Positions 52,575-62,241 of a stretch of 64,000 bases of DNA are shown here, piece by piece. This stretch comes from CAYNVS01 sp964400725. Its GTDB lineage: Bacteria; Myxococcota_A; SURF-8; CAYNVS01. The translations under genes were made by a program, and so were the position numbers. The notes beneath the pieces are model-generated. The model was not told the DNA's origin, made no database searches, and saw nothing but the letters and a program-made list of their open reading frames with translations. Location of the stretch: the NCBI GenBank assembly GCA_964400725.1, contig CAYNVS010000011.1, positions 1-64,000 of the forward strand. Direction: 5' to 3'. Position 1 is the stretch's first letter; each line of letters opens with the position of its first letter.

Positions 52575-54080
52575 TTATCTTTCTTCGTCGATATAAAGTT
52601 CGTCCGCTCGGCGAAAAATTCCGCCGTCCGCCATGCGGCGTTTAATTTCGCGGTACGTTTTCAAGCGAAATTTACAGCGCTCCGCAAGAGGAGGTTCCGG
52701 CGAGATTTTAAAAGTTTTTCCGCAAAGCGCCCGGCTGGCCGAAGGCGCGTCTTGGCAAACTCCGGCTCCTAGGAAAGCGAGCGCGGCTGCGCCTAAAAGG
52801 GTGGTTTCCGCGGCGTCAATCAGGTTGATTTCTTTATCGAGAGCCGCGGCAAGAAGTTTTATGAAAGTTTCGGATTTGGCTAGACCTCCGGCGGCTGAAA
52901 TATTTGCTGCCGTCAATCCCGCCGCCTCGAAGGAGTCCGCTATTTCCTTTATTTCAAACGCGACGCCTTCCACTGCGGCTCTAAGAGCGGCGTCGCCGTC
53001 GGACGATAGAGTCAGTCCGACGAACGCTCCCTCGGCTTGGGCAAACCAGTCGGGAGACGCGCTGCCCGCTAGATACGGAAAGAAATACGGGTCGTCGGAC
53101 GCCGCTTCCCCATGCAAATCTTTTTCTTCGCGTCCGGTCAATCGCTTCGCCCAAGCGACCGCGGAACCGGCCGAGTTAAGCAGGCCTTCCATTTCCCACG
53201 TTCCCGGCGCCGCGTGCCGGCATAGCGTCAGGCGTCCGTCTCCTTTAAAATTTGCCTCGCGGCAGCCAGTTAGAACCGTTGCCGCCGTGCCGACGGTTAT
53301 CGCCATGTTCCCCGGTTCCGCTGCGTTCGCGCCTATTCCGGCGCACTGTTGGTCTCCTCCGCCGGCGACAATCGGCGTTCCGGCTTTTAAGCCGCACAAA
53401 GCCGCCGCCGTCTCCGAAACCCGTCCAATAACCGTTCCCGACTCTATTAATTCTGGGAATCGGCGGGTCTGCGCGCCCGCTATCGACGTCAGTTCGTCGC
53501 TCCAGCGCAGATTTAAAACGTCGAACGCGCCGGTAAGCGAGGCGTTGGAGTAGTCCGCGAAAAAATTCTCAGCCCCAAACGATTTAAGAACGAAATCGTT
53601 TACTCCGGCAAAAACGGAAGTCTTTTTAAAGAGTTCAGGCTCGTTTTGTTTAAGCCAAATAAGTTTGCCAATGGTAAAAACAGGGCTTAGCCTAAGTCCG
53701 GTTATCCGCCGAAATTCGCTTTCGGACAGAGTCTTGCGAATAATCTGTATGCTTTGAGAGCAGCGCATATCCTGCCAAGAAATAGCCTCCGCTAACGGCT
53801 TGCCGTCGCTTCCGACGCATATTAATACGGCGCGCTGGCTTGCGCAAGACAAGGCGCAAACGTCCGATGGATTGACGCCGGAGGCTTCCACGGCTGATTT
53901 GAGCCGCCTGCAGCACGCCGCAAACAGTTCTTCCGCGTCTTGGACGACCGAACCGTCCGAGCCGCTCTTGCACGGGACTTCTTCCGAATTCAAGCCTAGC
54001 ATTCTTCCTTCCGGCGTTATTACTGCGGCTTTAACGGACGTCGTCCCAATATCTATGGCTGCCGCGACAAAATTGCGCAT
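52575..54080 (-). CDS. FGGY-family carbohydrate kinase (xylulokinase/gluconokinase-like)
   Basis: 501 residues. ATP-dependent kinase of the actin/hexokinase superfamily acting on a pentulose, gluconate, glycerol or similar sugar. DIGTTSVKAAV is the N-terminal phosphate loop, ISWQDMRC holds the general-base Asp region, GGGDQQCAGIGANAAEPG and ITVGTAATVL are FGGY signature blocks, and SAAGGLAKSETFIKLLAA is the C-terminal adenosine loop. Sugar specificity cannot be read from the sequence; no sugar transporter or isomerase is next to it. The hybrid kinase follows with a 4-nt gap on the same strand. Confidence 0.9.
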   Translation of the reverse strand: MRNFVAAAIDIGTTSVKAAVITPEGRMLGLNSEEVPCKSGSDGSVVQDAEELFAACCRRLKSAVEASGVNPSDVCALSCASQRAVLICVGSDGKPLAEAISWQDMRCSQSIQIIRKTLSESEFRRITGLRLSPVFTIGKLIWLKQNEPELFKKTSVFAGVNDFVLKSFGAENFFADYSNASLTGAFDVLNLRWSDELTSIAGAQTRRFPELIESGTVIGRVSETAAALCGLKAGTPIVAGGGDQQCAGIGANAAEPGNMAITVGTAATVLTGCREANFKGDGRLTLCRHAAPGTWEMEGLLNSAGSAVAWAKRLTGREEKDLHGEAASDDPYFFPYLAGSASPDWFAQAEGAFVGLTLSSDGDAALRAAVEGVAFEIKEIADSFEAAGLTAANISAAGGLAKSETFIKLLAAALDKEINLIDAAETTLLGAAALAFLGAGVCQDAPSASRALCGKTFKISPEPPLAERCKFRLKTYREIKRRMADGGIFRRADELYIDEER

Positions 54081-54295
54081 AATATCGCTTTCCGACGTAT
54101 GCTTGAATTTCCCTAAATAATAACTACTTACATTAATTATTTTAAAGTATTTGCAGCGTTTGTCAAATTTTCCGTCTAAATTTGAGAACGCTCGCTAGGT
54201 TTTATAGAAACCGACTTTGAAAAAAACTTTACGCGTGATATTAAAGTCTATCCATTGATTCAATTGGTATTAATGTAATTGATTTGAGCGTTTAA

Positions 54296-57200
54296 ATGAA
54301 AATTGTAAAAGAATTGATTAAGGCCGCCGAAGCCGCCAAAAGGTCGATAATGATTTTATCGGCGGACGGCGAAACGATTTCTTTAAGCGGCCGAGCAGCC
54401 GAATTTTTCGGACTTTCCGGCTCAGAGTTGGACGGATTCGATTTTTTTGACCGCGTAAAAGCTCCGGAACTAAAAGCGTTTCTAGCGGCCGCGGCGAAAA
54501 AAAACGGTCAAATAAAGAGCTTCTCAGTTTCATTCGACGATATTACCGTCGGCAATAACCCTTTCAAATGCGAATTTTCCTTTAAAACCGACGAAAGCGC
54601 TGATAAAAAGTATTGTTTGGTTGAGATTTTACCGTGCGATCGCCTTAAAATTTTGGAAGAAAAAAGCGATGTTCAAAGGCTTTCCTGTCCCGAATCGAGC
54701 GGAGCCAAGCTGCGCGACGTTCTCGACGTAATATCGGACGGGTTCGCTCTGACCGATCTTTCCGGCAGAATAATAAAGGCCGACGAAAAACTAGCCAAAC
54801 TGTACGGCTTTCAAACAGCCGAGGAAATAAAAGGTCTTTGCGCGCTTGATTTTATGCTTCCGGAAGAAGTTGCGGGCGCCTCGGCGGAAATAGCGCGCAC
54901 AATCGAGACGGACGTTTCGAGAGAATACAGGTATATCGCCGTTAAAAAGGACGGAACGCAGTTCGAGGCGAGCGTTAGCGCCGTTGTGGTTAGAGACGAG
55001 AGCGGCAAACCCGCTGCGCTTATGGGCGTAACAAGAGATTTGGACGCAAGAGCGCGCGTTAAAAACGCTTGGCGCGAAAGCGAGGCGTTGAAGGAAAGCG
55101 AAAAAAAATACCGTCAGCTGGTCGAATCGCTTCAGGAAGGAATATGGCAAATCGACGAAAACGCCGTAACGACTTACGTTAATTGCGCTATGGCCGAAAT
55201 GCTCGGTTACCGGACGGAGGAAATGCTGGGCAGACATCTTTTTGACTTCATGGATGAAGAACAAAAGAAATACGCGGAAAAAAACCTCGCCAAGCGCAAA
55301 TCGGGCATAAAGGAAAGGCACGATTTCAAATTCAAGAAAAAAGACGGATCGCCGATATGGGTTTCAATTTTAGGCAATCCGATATTCGACGACAATAGAG
55401 TCTATAAGGGGTCGCTGGGCGCCGTCATGGACGTTACGGAAAGAAGAACGATGGAGGAAAACCTTGTTAAGAGCGAGCGTTTCCTTGAAAGCATCATTGA
55501 AAACATACCGGATATGGTTTTTTTGAAAGACGCAAAAGAGCTTCGTTTTGTAAAAATTAACAAAACGGGCGAATATTACCTAGGGATTTCCCGCCAAGAA
55601 CTTTACGGAAAAAACGATTACGATTTCTTCGATAAGGAGCAGGCCGACTTTTTTACGCAAAAAGACCGCGAGGCTCTCAATTCTAAGTCGATAGCGGATA
55701 TACCAGAAGAGAAGATTACCTCGAAAACTTTAGGCGAAAGAATTTTGCGCACAAAAAAAATACCCATACTGGACGAAAACGGCGAACCGGAATTTCTACT
55801 GGGAATTTCCGAGGACGTTACCGAGCAAAAGAAAGTCGAGAGCGAACTGAACAAATACAGACTCGACCTTGAGGCGTTGGTGGCGCAAAGAACCGAAGAG
55901 CTGGCGCGCGGCGAAGAGAAGTTTCGGCTGATCGCCAACTACGGCCACGATTGGGAGAACTGGGTCAGTCCTGACGGCAGACTGCTTTGGATTAACAAAG
56001 GAGCCGAAAAATTAACCGGTTATTCTCTTGACGAATTGTACGCCATGCAAGACTTTCCAATGCCGTTGATTCACGATTCGGACAAGGAGTTTATGAGGAA
56101 TTTGTTCGCGGAAGCGGTAAAAGGCAGCGTCGGCAACGACGTTATTTTTAAAGCGGTAACCAAGCAGGGAACGGAAAAATGGGCGGCCGTTTCATGGCAG
56201 CCGGTTTACGATTCCGAAGGGCGATTCATCGGGCATCGCTCCAGCGTTAGAGACGTATCGGAGCGCAAGCGGGCGGAGGAGGCGCTCAAGGAAAACGAGG
56301 CAAGGTGGAGAGCTTTGCTAGACATCTTAACCGACGGGTTCGTAATTACCGATCTTGCCGGAAACGCCATTTCTGTCGATCGCAGGCTTGCGGAACTTCA
56401 AGGGTACGACTCGCCCGATGAAATGATAGGGTTGAACATTTTCGACTTCGTTCTGCCGGAAGACGCGCAAAGAGCGATGGTAATTCTCGGAGAGATGCTG
56501 ACCAACCAAGGCTCGGCGAAGGAAGTTGAATATACGGCCGTAAAGAGAGACGGCTCGACTTATCCGGCCTCAATAACCGGCGCTCTTTTATACGACGCGC
56601 AGGGCGAACCCGCCGGACTGATGAGCGTCGTTAAGGATTTAAGCGAAAGCCGAAGAGCGCAGAACGAGCTGCGCGAAAGCGAGGAGAGATACCGAAAGTT
56701 AATCGAATCTTCCCCCGACGCAATATTGGTGCACACCGCGGACGCAATTGTTTTTGCTAACCCCGCCGCGTCGAAAATGTTTAAGGTAGAATCGCCTGAA
56801 CTTTTGATAGGGCGCAACATATACGAACTGCTGCATCCCGACTATAGAGAACTGGCGAGAACGAGGCTGGAAAAGGTTTACGGCGAAGGTAAACCTTCGG
56901 GAAGAGTGGAGGAAAAAGTATTCGCCGTCGACGGTTCTATTGTTGAAGTCGAGCTTGAAACGATGCTTATCGTCTTCAACGGCAAACCGAGCGCTCTCTC
57001 GGTTCTGCGCGATATAACCTTGCAAAGGCTGCTTGAATCGGAAGTGCAGAAAACTCAAAAACTTGAGGCGGTAGGTCTTCTGGCGGGAGGCATCGCTCAC
57101 GACTTTAACAACTTGTTAAGCGGAATGCTGGGCAATATTTCGCTTGCTCAAATTTATTCGCGGGATAATCCCGACGTTCAAATGCGGCTGCGCGAGGCGG

Positions 57201-58171
57201 AAAAGGCCGTCGGCCGGGCGAGAGATTTGACCAACCAGCTTCTCACTTTTTCGCGTGGAGGCGCGCCGGTTAAAAAGGCCGCAAAACTAAGCTCTATTTT
57301 AATCGAGACGACGAATTTCGCCCTGCACGGCAGCTCGGCGAGAAGCGAGTTCGAAATCGCGGACGATCTTTGGGCTGCGGACGTTGATTTGGGGCAGATA
57401 AGTCAGGTTATTCACAACGTCGCTCTTAACGCGCATCAAGCGATGCCCGAAGGCGGAGTAATTTCCGTTAAAGCGGAAAACTCTTACATCGACGCTTCCA
57501 ACGCGGTTCCGCTGTCTCAGGGGCGATACGTTAAAATTACCATTAAAGACCAAGGAAACGGAATTGAGCCTGAGAATATCGAGCGTATTTTCGATCCGTA
57601 TTTTACGACCAAACCGAAAGGGAGCGGCCTGGGGCTGGCCGTATGTCATTCTATAATTAAAAAACACGGCGGCATTATTAAGGCCGAGTCGGAAGTCGGA
57701 GTCGGAAGCCAGTTCGTTATTTATCTGCCCGCTTCCGTCAGCCAACCCGAAGAGAAAGCGCAGCCGAAAGCCGAAATTAAAAAGGGAGCCGGACGAATTC
57801 TTTTAATGGACGACGACCGGCTGATTCTTGATATTGGTTCGGAAATACTTGAACTTTTAGGCTATTTGGTAGAAATCGCGGCGGACGGACAGACCGCGGT
57901 GGAGATTTACAAGAAAAATATTGACGACGGTTCGCCGTTCGACGCCGTAATCGTCGATTTGACGGTTCCGGGCGGAATGGGCGGAAAAGACGCGGCGAAA
58001 AAGCTGCTTGAAATAGACCCAAACGCTAGGGTAATCGTTTCGAGCGGCTACTCTAACGACCCGATTTTATCGCAGTTTACGGCTCACGGTTTTTGCGGCA
58101 TTTTGCCAAAGCCTTATTCGGCGAAGGAACTCGGAGAAACGTTGAATTCAGTTTTAAAAAAACCGAAGTAA
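54296..58171 (+). CDS. Seven-PAS hybrid histidine kinase with receiver domain
   Basis: 1291 residues, soluble. Seven PAS-type sensor domains lie at about 5-110, 140-255, 275-390, 395-515, 540-660, 670-790 and 795-915. PAS 2 and PAS 6 are clearly similar (ISDGFALTDLSGRII against LTDGFVITDLAGNAI), indicating internal duplication; a short coiled coil separates PAS 4 and 5. Then come HisKA with GGIAHDFNNLL (H935), HATPase_c (about 1000-1150; KGSGLGLAVCHSIIKK) and a receiver (about 1160-1285; D1221 in VIVDLTVPGGMGG). No output domain. It is divergent from the FGGY/kinase operon (216-nt gap). No clear Shine-Dalgarno precedes the ATG. Signals sensed are unknown; no cofactor-binding residue is diagnostic. 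Confidence 0.92.
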   Translation: MKIVKELIKAAEAAKRSIMILSADGETISLSGRAAEFFGLSGSELDGFDFFDRVKAPELKAFLAAAAKKNGQIKSFSVSFDDITVGNNPFKCEFSFKTDESADKKYCLVEILPCDRLKILEEKSDVQRLSCPESSGAKLRDVLDVISDGFALTDLSGRIIKADEKLAKLYGFQTAEEIKGLCALDFMLPEEVAGASAEIARTIETDVSREYRYIAVKKDGTQFEASVSAVVVRDESGKPAALMGVTRDLDARARVKNAWRESEALKESEKKYRQLVESLQEGIWQIDENAVTTYVNCAMAEMLGYRTEEMLGRHLFDFMDEEQKKYAEKNLAKRKSGIKERHDFKFKKKDGSPIWVSILGNPIFDDNRVYKGSLGAVMDVTERRTMEENLVKSERFLESIIENIPDMVFLKDAKELRFVKINKTGEYYLGISRQELYGKNDYDFFDKEQADFFTQKDREALNSKSIADIPEEKITSKTLGERILRTKKIPILDENGEPEFLLGISEDVTEQKKVESELNKYRLDLEALVAQRTEELARGEEKFRLIANYGHDWENWVSPDGRLLWINKGAEKLTGYSLDELYAMQDFPMPLIHDSDKEFMRNLFAEAVKGSVGNDVIFKAVTKQGTEKWAAVSWQPVYDSEGRFIGHRSSVRDVSERKRAEEALKENEARWRALLDILTDGFVITDLAGNAISVDRRLAELQGYDSPDEMIGLNIFDFVLPEDAQRAMVILGEMLTNQGSAKEVEYTAVKRDGSTYPASITGALLYDAQGEPAGLMSVVKDLSESRRAQNELRESEERYRKLIESSPDAILVHTADAIVFANPAASKMFKVESPELLIGRNIYELLHPDYRELARTRLEKVYGEGKPSGRVEEKVFAVDGSIVEVELETMLIVFNGKPSALSVLRDITLQRLLESEVQKTQKLEAVGLLAGGIAHDFNNLLSGMLGNISLAQIYSRDNPDVQMRLREAEKAVGRARDLTNQLLTFSRGGAPVKKAAKLSSILIETTNFALHGSSARSEFEIADDLWAADVDLGQISQVIHNVALNAHQAMPEGGVISVKAENSYIDASNAVPLSQGRYVKITIKDQGNGIEPENIERIFDPYFTTKPKGSGLGLAVCHSIIKKHGGIIKAESEVGVGSQFVIYLPASVSQPEEKAQPKAEIKKGAGRILLMDDDRLILDIGSEILELLGYLVEIAADGQTAVEIYKKNIDDGSPFDAVIVDLTVPGGMGGKDAAKKLLEIDPNARVIVSSGYSNDPILSQFTAHGFCGILPKPYSAKELGETLNSVLKKPK

Positions 58172-58290
58172 AACATATTCAAATATTCTTTCAATATTAA
58201 GAATGTTTTGATAAAATAAAAATATTAAGTATCCGCCTGAGGTTAAGCGGGCTAATTTTAAAACGGCTCTTTGAATGTTTGGAGAAGAAG

Positions 58291-58905
58291 ATGCAATTAT
58301 TTAAAAGCGTTATTTTAATCTCGGCCTTAACTCTCCTGTCTTTTAACTTCGCATGCAGTTCGGGAACTTCCGACTCGACGGGCGGCGCCGACAGCGAAAC
58401 TACAGAACAAGAAAAAACGGAAAAAATGGACTCGTCCGAAACGAGCGAACCGGACGAAATCGCCGCCGAGGAGGCTCCTTCCGAGGACGAACAACCGGTT
58501 GAAAGCGCGGAACCCGCTGAAGAAGCGCCAGTTGAAGATGAAGTCATTATTGAAATAGAGGCTGTCGTCGAAGACGAAACAACGGCGGAAGAAGAACTTT
58601 CCGCGGAGGAAGAAGACTCCGCCGAGCTTGAAGAAGAAAGCTCCGCGCCGGCGGGGCATACCGACAATCAAAACGGAGCGATGCACAAGCCGGGTAAAAA
58701 CGATCCATTATCCGCCTGCGCCGGCTGCCACGGCTCAGACTTACGCGGGGGCGTTAAAAGCTGTTACGACTGCCATAACGCGAGCGATCATACTCGCAGC
58801 AAAGGCGGTTATATGCACAAAAGCGGCAGCAGCTCCACCTGCAAAGCGTGCCATGGCCCAAACAACGACGGAGGATTGGGGCCCGCTTGTTCAAAGTGCC
58901 ATTAA
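58291..58905 (+). CDS. Tetraheme c-type cytochrome lipoprotein with acidic stalk
   Basis: 204 residues from the ATG at 58291 (GGAGAAG upstream). The signal ends in LSFNFACSS (Cys near residue 20). About 100 residues of Glu/Asp/Ala/Pro-rich stalk follow. The last ~65 residues contain four heme-attachment motifs: CAGCH, CYDCH, CKACH and, as the very last codons, CSKCH. Several extra His (NASDHTRS, GYMHKSG, GAMHKPG) could be distal ligands. It would be exported unfolded, lipidated and matured by cytochrome c biogenesis proteins. Probably a small extracytoplasmic electron carrier on a tether; partners are not in the window. Confidence 0.85.
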   Translation: MQLFKSVILISALTLLSFNFACSSGTSDSTGGADSETTEQEKTEKMDSSETSEPDEIAAEEAPSEDEQPVESAEPAEEAPVEDEVIIEIEAVVEDETTAEEELSAEEEDSAELEEESSAPAGHTDNQNGAMHKPGKNDPLSACAGCHGSDLRGGVKSCYDCHNASDHTRSKGGYMHKSGSSSTCKACHGPNNDGGLGPACSKCH

Positions 58906-59150
58906 TAGCCTTGATTATTTCGACTTTGGTGCCGCCTAGGGGCGTACGGCAAAAAACGACGCCAACGCCGTTCAAATATACAACATCTTAGGGAGCTTTT
59001 ACGCTTTTTTATAAAAATGGGGTCGATTCAGGTTCTTTGATTTAAAACGCCTTATTCGCGTTGCATTGTCGTAACGGTTTTGATAATGTCAATAAAATTT
59101 TACGGCCGCGTAATAATTTGAAAGCCGAAAATACGTAACTTGAAACGATT

Positions 59151-60260
59151 ATGACGAAAAAAAAGATTAAAATTACCTTATTTATTTTAACGGCGCTCTT
59201 TACAATCGCGTCGGCGGCCTGCGATTCTTCTCCGCTGCCGAAAATGGTTAAGCTCCCTCCGCAAAAAGTTGAAAAAATAATTTTTAAAACCAACCTTCCG
59301 CCCAGAGAGTTCGGAGAGTTTCAATATCCCGCAAAGCTGATGAATTACAACAAGGACGCTTATCCCGACTTGATGATTCAGCGCCTACGTCCTAATAACG
59401 GAGTTTACGTCGCCAAAGGGAGAGAAGGAGGATTCGAGCCTTTCGTTAAAGATTTAGACGGATTCGGCGGTTTCGACTCGGAGCAGGATACGATTGTGGG
59501 CGATTTGGACGGCGACGGGCTTGACGACTTAGCGGTTCAAAAGAAAAATCATCAAATTTGGGTTGCGCTGAACCGCGGCGGAAGGCTGGGCTTCATACAC
59601 AAGGCTTATAACGCCGGCGCAGGCGTCGTCGATCAGCCGACGTTCATCGGCGACATTAAGGGAAACGGTACGGCGGATATATTTTTTCACAATCTTTTCA
59701 ACGATGTATGCGTTTCCTATAACGATTTTAACAACCAGCGCGAAAACAAGAATGAAATTCTATACAAGCCGCATATAGTTCTATTTCACATACCTGATGA
59801 AAGCCGTTATTACAAAATTGCGCTGGGCGACGCCGACGGCGACAAGCTGAAAGACTTTATTGTTTTTACCGGCGACTCCGACGGCAAGTTGTGGAAATCG
59901 CATTCTATTTACGTTTTTAAAAACGAAAACGCCGGAAGGTCGTTCGCGCCGCCGTACAAAGCCGCGCTGTTTCCGGCCGGAGGATTTTCGGACGAAGACT
60001 GGCCTCCAAGCGTTGTTGACGCCAACGGCGACGGATTTGACGACGTTCTCATTCATACTTCGGACGGCCGCATCTTCGGCGCGCTGAACGACGGCATAGG
60101 CAATTTTATTTTAACGAATAAAAGTTTCTGCTGCGTCGGCGGAGGAGAATTGAGCTATTACCCGTTCCAAGCGCGGACGTTCGATCCGCATAAAGGCGCG
60201 TTCGTCTGCCAGCAGAAACGCTCGGAACCGATAATCGAATGCGCGTATATTAAGTTTTAA
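59151..60260 (+). CDS. FG-GAP/VCBS-repeat lipoprotein
   Basis: 369 residues. The signal ends in IASAACDS (Cys near residue 24). The mature part is an FG-GAP/VCBS-type beta-propeller: repeated calcium-binding-like DxDxDGxDD loops are visible in VGDLDGDGLDDLAVQ, LGDADGDKLKDFIVF and VVDANGDGFDDVLIH, with matching DIKGNGTADIFF. These blades usually bind calcium and often mediate binding of polysaccharide or protein. No catalytic motif. No clear Shine-Dalgarno before the ATG. pyrF starts 17 nt after its stop codon on the same strand. Confidence 0.78.
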   Translation: MTKKKIKITLFILTALFTIASAACDSSPLPKMVKLPPQKVEKIIFKTNLPPREFGEFQYPAKLMNYNKDAYPDLMIQRLRPNNGVYVAKGREGGFEPFVKDLDGFGGFDSEQDTIVGDLDGDGLDDLAVQKKNHQIWVALNRGGRLGFIHKAYNAGAGVVDQPTFIGDIKGNGTADIFFHNLFNDVCVSYNDFNNQRENKNEILYKPHIVLFHIPDESRYYKIALGDADGDKLKDFIVFTGDSDGKLWKSHSIYVFKNENAGRSFAPPYKAALFPAGGFSDEDWPPSVVDANGDGFDDVLIHTSDGRIFGALNDGIGNFILTNKSFCCVGGGELSYYPFQARTFDPHKGAFVCQQKRSEPIIECAYIKF

Positions 60261-60277
60261 TTTAAAGGAGCCGCGTT

Positions 60278-60994
60278 ATGAATAAAAACAGCAAAACCAT
60301 AGTGGCGCTTGACGCCTCGAACCTTGACGAAGCGTTAAAACTTGTCGAAACGCTTGCGCCGCGCGTCGCCGCTTTTAAAATCGGAATGGAGTTTTTTACC
60401 GCCAACGGTCCGCAAGGCGCTAAAAAAATAATCGAGAAAGGCGGAGACGTTTTCCTCGATCTGAAGTATCACGACATTCCCAATACCGTTTCAAAGGCGG
60501 TGGCGGAAGCGGTTAAGCTGGGCGTTTGGATGACGAACATTCATGCAAGCGGCGGCTTCGAGATGATTAAGGCGGCCTCGGATTCAGCGAAACAAACGGC
60601 GGAAAAGCTCGGCGTAGGCAAACCGATACTGCTTGCCGTAACGGTTCTGACCAGCCTAAACGACGAATTGCTTACCCGGATAGGCTTTGCCAACAAGGCC
60701 GCCGATCAGGTTGTTATTTTAGCGAAACTCGCCAAGGAGGCGGGCGCGGACGGCGTTGTTTGCAGTCCCAACGAGGCGGCGGCCATAAGGCGCGAATGCG
60801 GGACGGATTTTGTCGTCGTAACTCCGGGGGTGCGCCCTGCGGACGCGGACGCCGCGGATCAGAAGAGAGTCGCGACCCCTTCTATGGCGATTAAAAACGG
60901 CGCGAACTATTTGGTGGTAGGCAGGCCTATTACCGGAGCGGCCGACCCGGCGGCGGCGGCGGACGCAATAAACAAAGAAACGGAATCCGTTTAA
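60278..60994 (+). CDS. pyrF: Orotidine 5'-phosphate decarboxylase
   Basis: 238 residues, ATG behind AAAGGAG. Last step of UMP biosynthesis: orotidine 5'-phosphate to UMP + CO2. VALDASN at the N-terminus, the catalytic block DLKYHDIPNTV (Asp-x-Lys-x-x-Asp) near residues 61-71, the middle AVTVLTSL, and VVTPGVRP and VVGRPITGA, the phosphate-binding loop, fit the short bacterial (E. coli/B. subtilis) type. It sits between two lipoprotein genes with tight spacing, although they share no evident role. Confidence 0.97.
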   Translation: MNKNSKTIVALDASNLDEALKLVETLAPRVAAFKIGMEFFTANGPQGAKKIIEKGGDVFLDLKYHDIPNTVSKAVAEAVKLGVWMTNIHASGGFEMIKAASDSAKQTAEKLGVGKPILLAVTVLTSLNDELLTRIGFANKAADQVVILAKLAKEAGADGVVCSPNEAAAIRRECGTDFVVVTPGVRPADADAADQKRVATPSMAIKNGANYLVVGRPITGAADPAAAADAINKETESV

Positions 60995-61016
60995 CGCCTT
61001 GCCTTTAAATAATTTG

Positions 61017-61961
61017 ATGAAGAAAAATTTTACCGTAGTCTTTTATCTTGCCGCGGCTTGCGCAGCCGTCTTTTTGCTCGCATCATGCTCAAGCGGCGCG
61101 GGCGGCGGCGATAATAATTCGGACGCGGACGAGCCCTCTGGCGAGTCGGAGATTGTCGAACTGAACGAGACCGAGCGGCTTTTTCGTTTTGCGGTTATAT
61201 CCGACACTCATTTGGGTTTAACCGACGCAAACGAGAACAATGTCCGGTTCGTAAAGGCGTCGGCGGCTTTGGCGGCATTGCGGCCTAAAATTGATTTCGC
61301 TGTCGATACCGGCGACGTTGTGGAAGACCTTTTATGTTTTCCCGGCGTAAATTGCAGCGATCCGCTGCCTGTTCTGTCAAAGCTGAAAGAAACAATCGAC
61401 AAAAATTTTAACGTCTTTCCCATCTATCTCGTTTTAGGAAATCACGACAACCGGTATTTCGATAATTTCGGCGGAAACGAGGCGCCGCTCGCCTCGTGGA
61501 AGAGCGTATTCGACGGAAGCGTAAACCTTCCAGCTCCGTATTATTCATTCAAGCGCGGAGCCTTTACGTTCATAATGATGTTCTCCATGGACCTTTCCTT
61601 CGATCACGCCTCGAACGACGAGCCTTCGTTCGGCGCGCCGCAGCTTGCATGGCTGGAAGAACGGCTTAAAGACGGCTCTTACGCAATACTTTTCTGGCAT
61701 CACTTCGTCGCTCCGCCTGAAATTAACGAAGCGGCCAAACCGATTTTGGACGTTCTGCTCGCGCATAAATCGCAGATTAAGGCGGTTTTTACAGGCCACG
61801 GCCACGAGTTTAAAAAGGTCGAATGGGAAGGCATGCCATTTTACGAAACGGCGAACATGGGCAAAAGGGACGACGATATTTTGCCGCATCACTTAGTCGA
61901 GTGCGACGGCGAAACCGGCGCCGTAAGAATCGTCAACGACTCGGAAATTATATATAATTAG
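61017..61961 (+). CDS. Calcineurin-like metallophosphoesterase lipoprotein
   Basis: About 314 residues from the ATG at 61017, 22 nt after pyrF; a TTG at 60999 is possible, and neither has a strong ribosome-binding site. The signal ends in FLLASCSS (Cys near residue 24), followed by an Asp/Glu/Gly-rich stretch. Catalytic blocks: ISDTHLGL (DxH), VDTGDVVED (GDxxxD), LGNHDNR (GNHD), FWHHFVAPP and FTGHGHEF (GHxH). A two-metal phosphoesterase anchored outside the cytoplasm; substrate unknown. It differs from the cytoplasmic enzyme at 29000 by its lipobox and smaller core. Confidence 0.86.
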   Translation: MKKNFTVVFYLAAACAAVFLLASCSSGAGGGDNNSDADEPSGESEIVELNETERLFRFAVISDTHLGLTDANENNVRFVKASAALAALRPKIDFAVDTGDVVEDLLCFPGVNCSDPLPVLSKLKETIDKNFNVFPIYLVLGNHDNRYFDNFGGNEAPLASWKSVFDGSVNLPAPYYSFKRGAFTFIMMFSMDLSFDHASNDEPSFGAPQLAWLEERLKDGSYAILFWHHFVAPPEINEAAKPILDVLLAHKSQIKAVFTGHGHEFKKVEWEGMPFYETANMGKRDDDILPHHLVECDGETGAVRIVNDSEIIYN

Positions 61962-62241
61962 ATTTAATATAACCATTTTAAACTAAATTATTTTATCCAA
62001 GTAATTGCAATAAGTTACAATTTGCTTTAATATTTATTAAAATAATATAATTACATGTAACAATAATTTAATTTGCATTGGCTCCGTAAATGGAGACTCT
62101 ATTCGGCGAAGCGAAGAAAAGCCTTGTATCTTGCGGCAACGACGGCTTCATGGCGGATGATTTTTAAACTATTTATCTGATATTATCCGCGCCGCCGCCG
62201 AAATAATTTTGTATAATAAATCCCCGTACGTCTGTTTGGGT

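Noticed and set aside
62092..62169. 25-codon plus-strand reading frame (METLFGEAKKSL and so on)
   Set aside because: No ribosome-binding site, no family and no neighbour context; too short to support.
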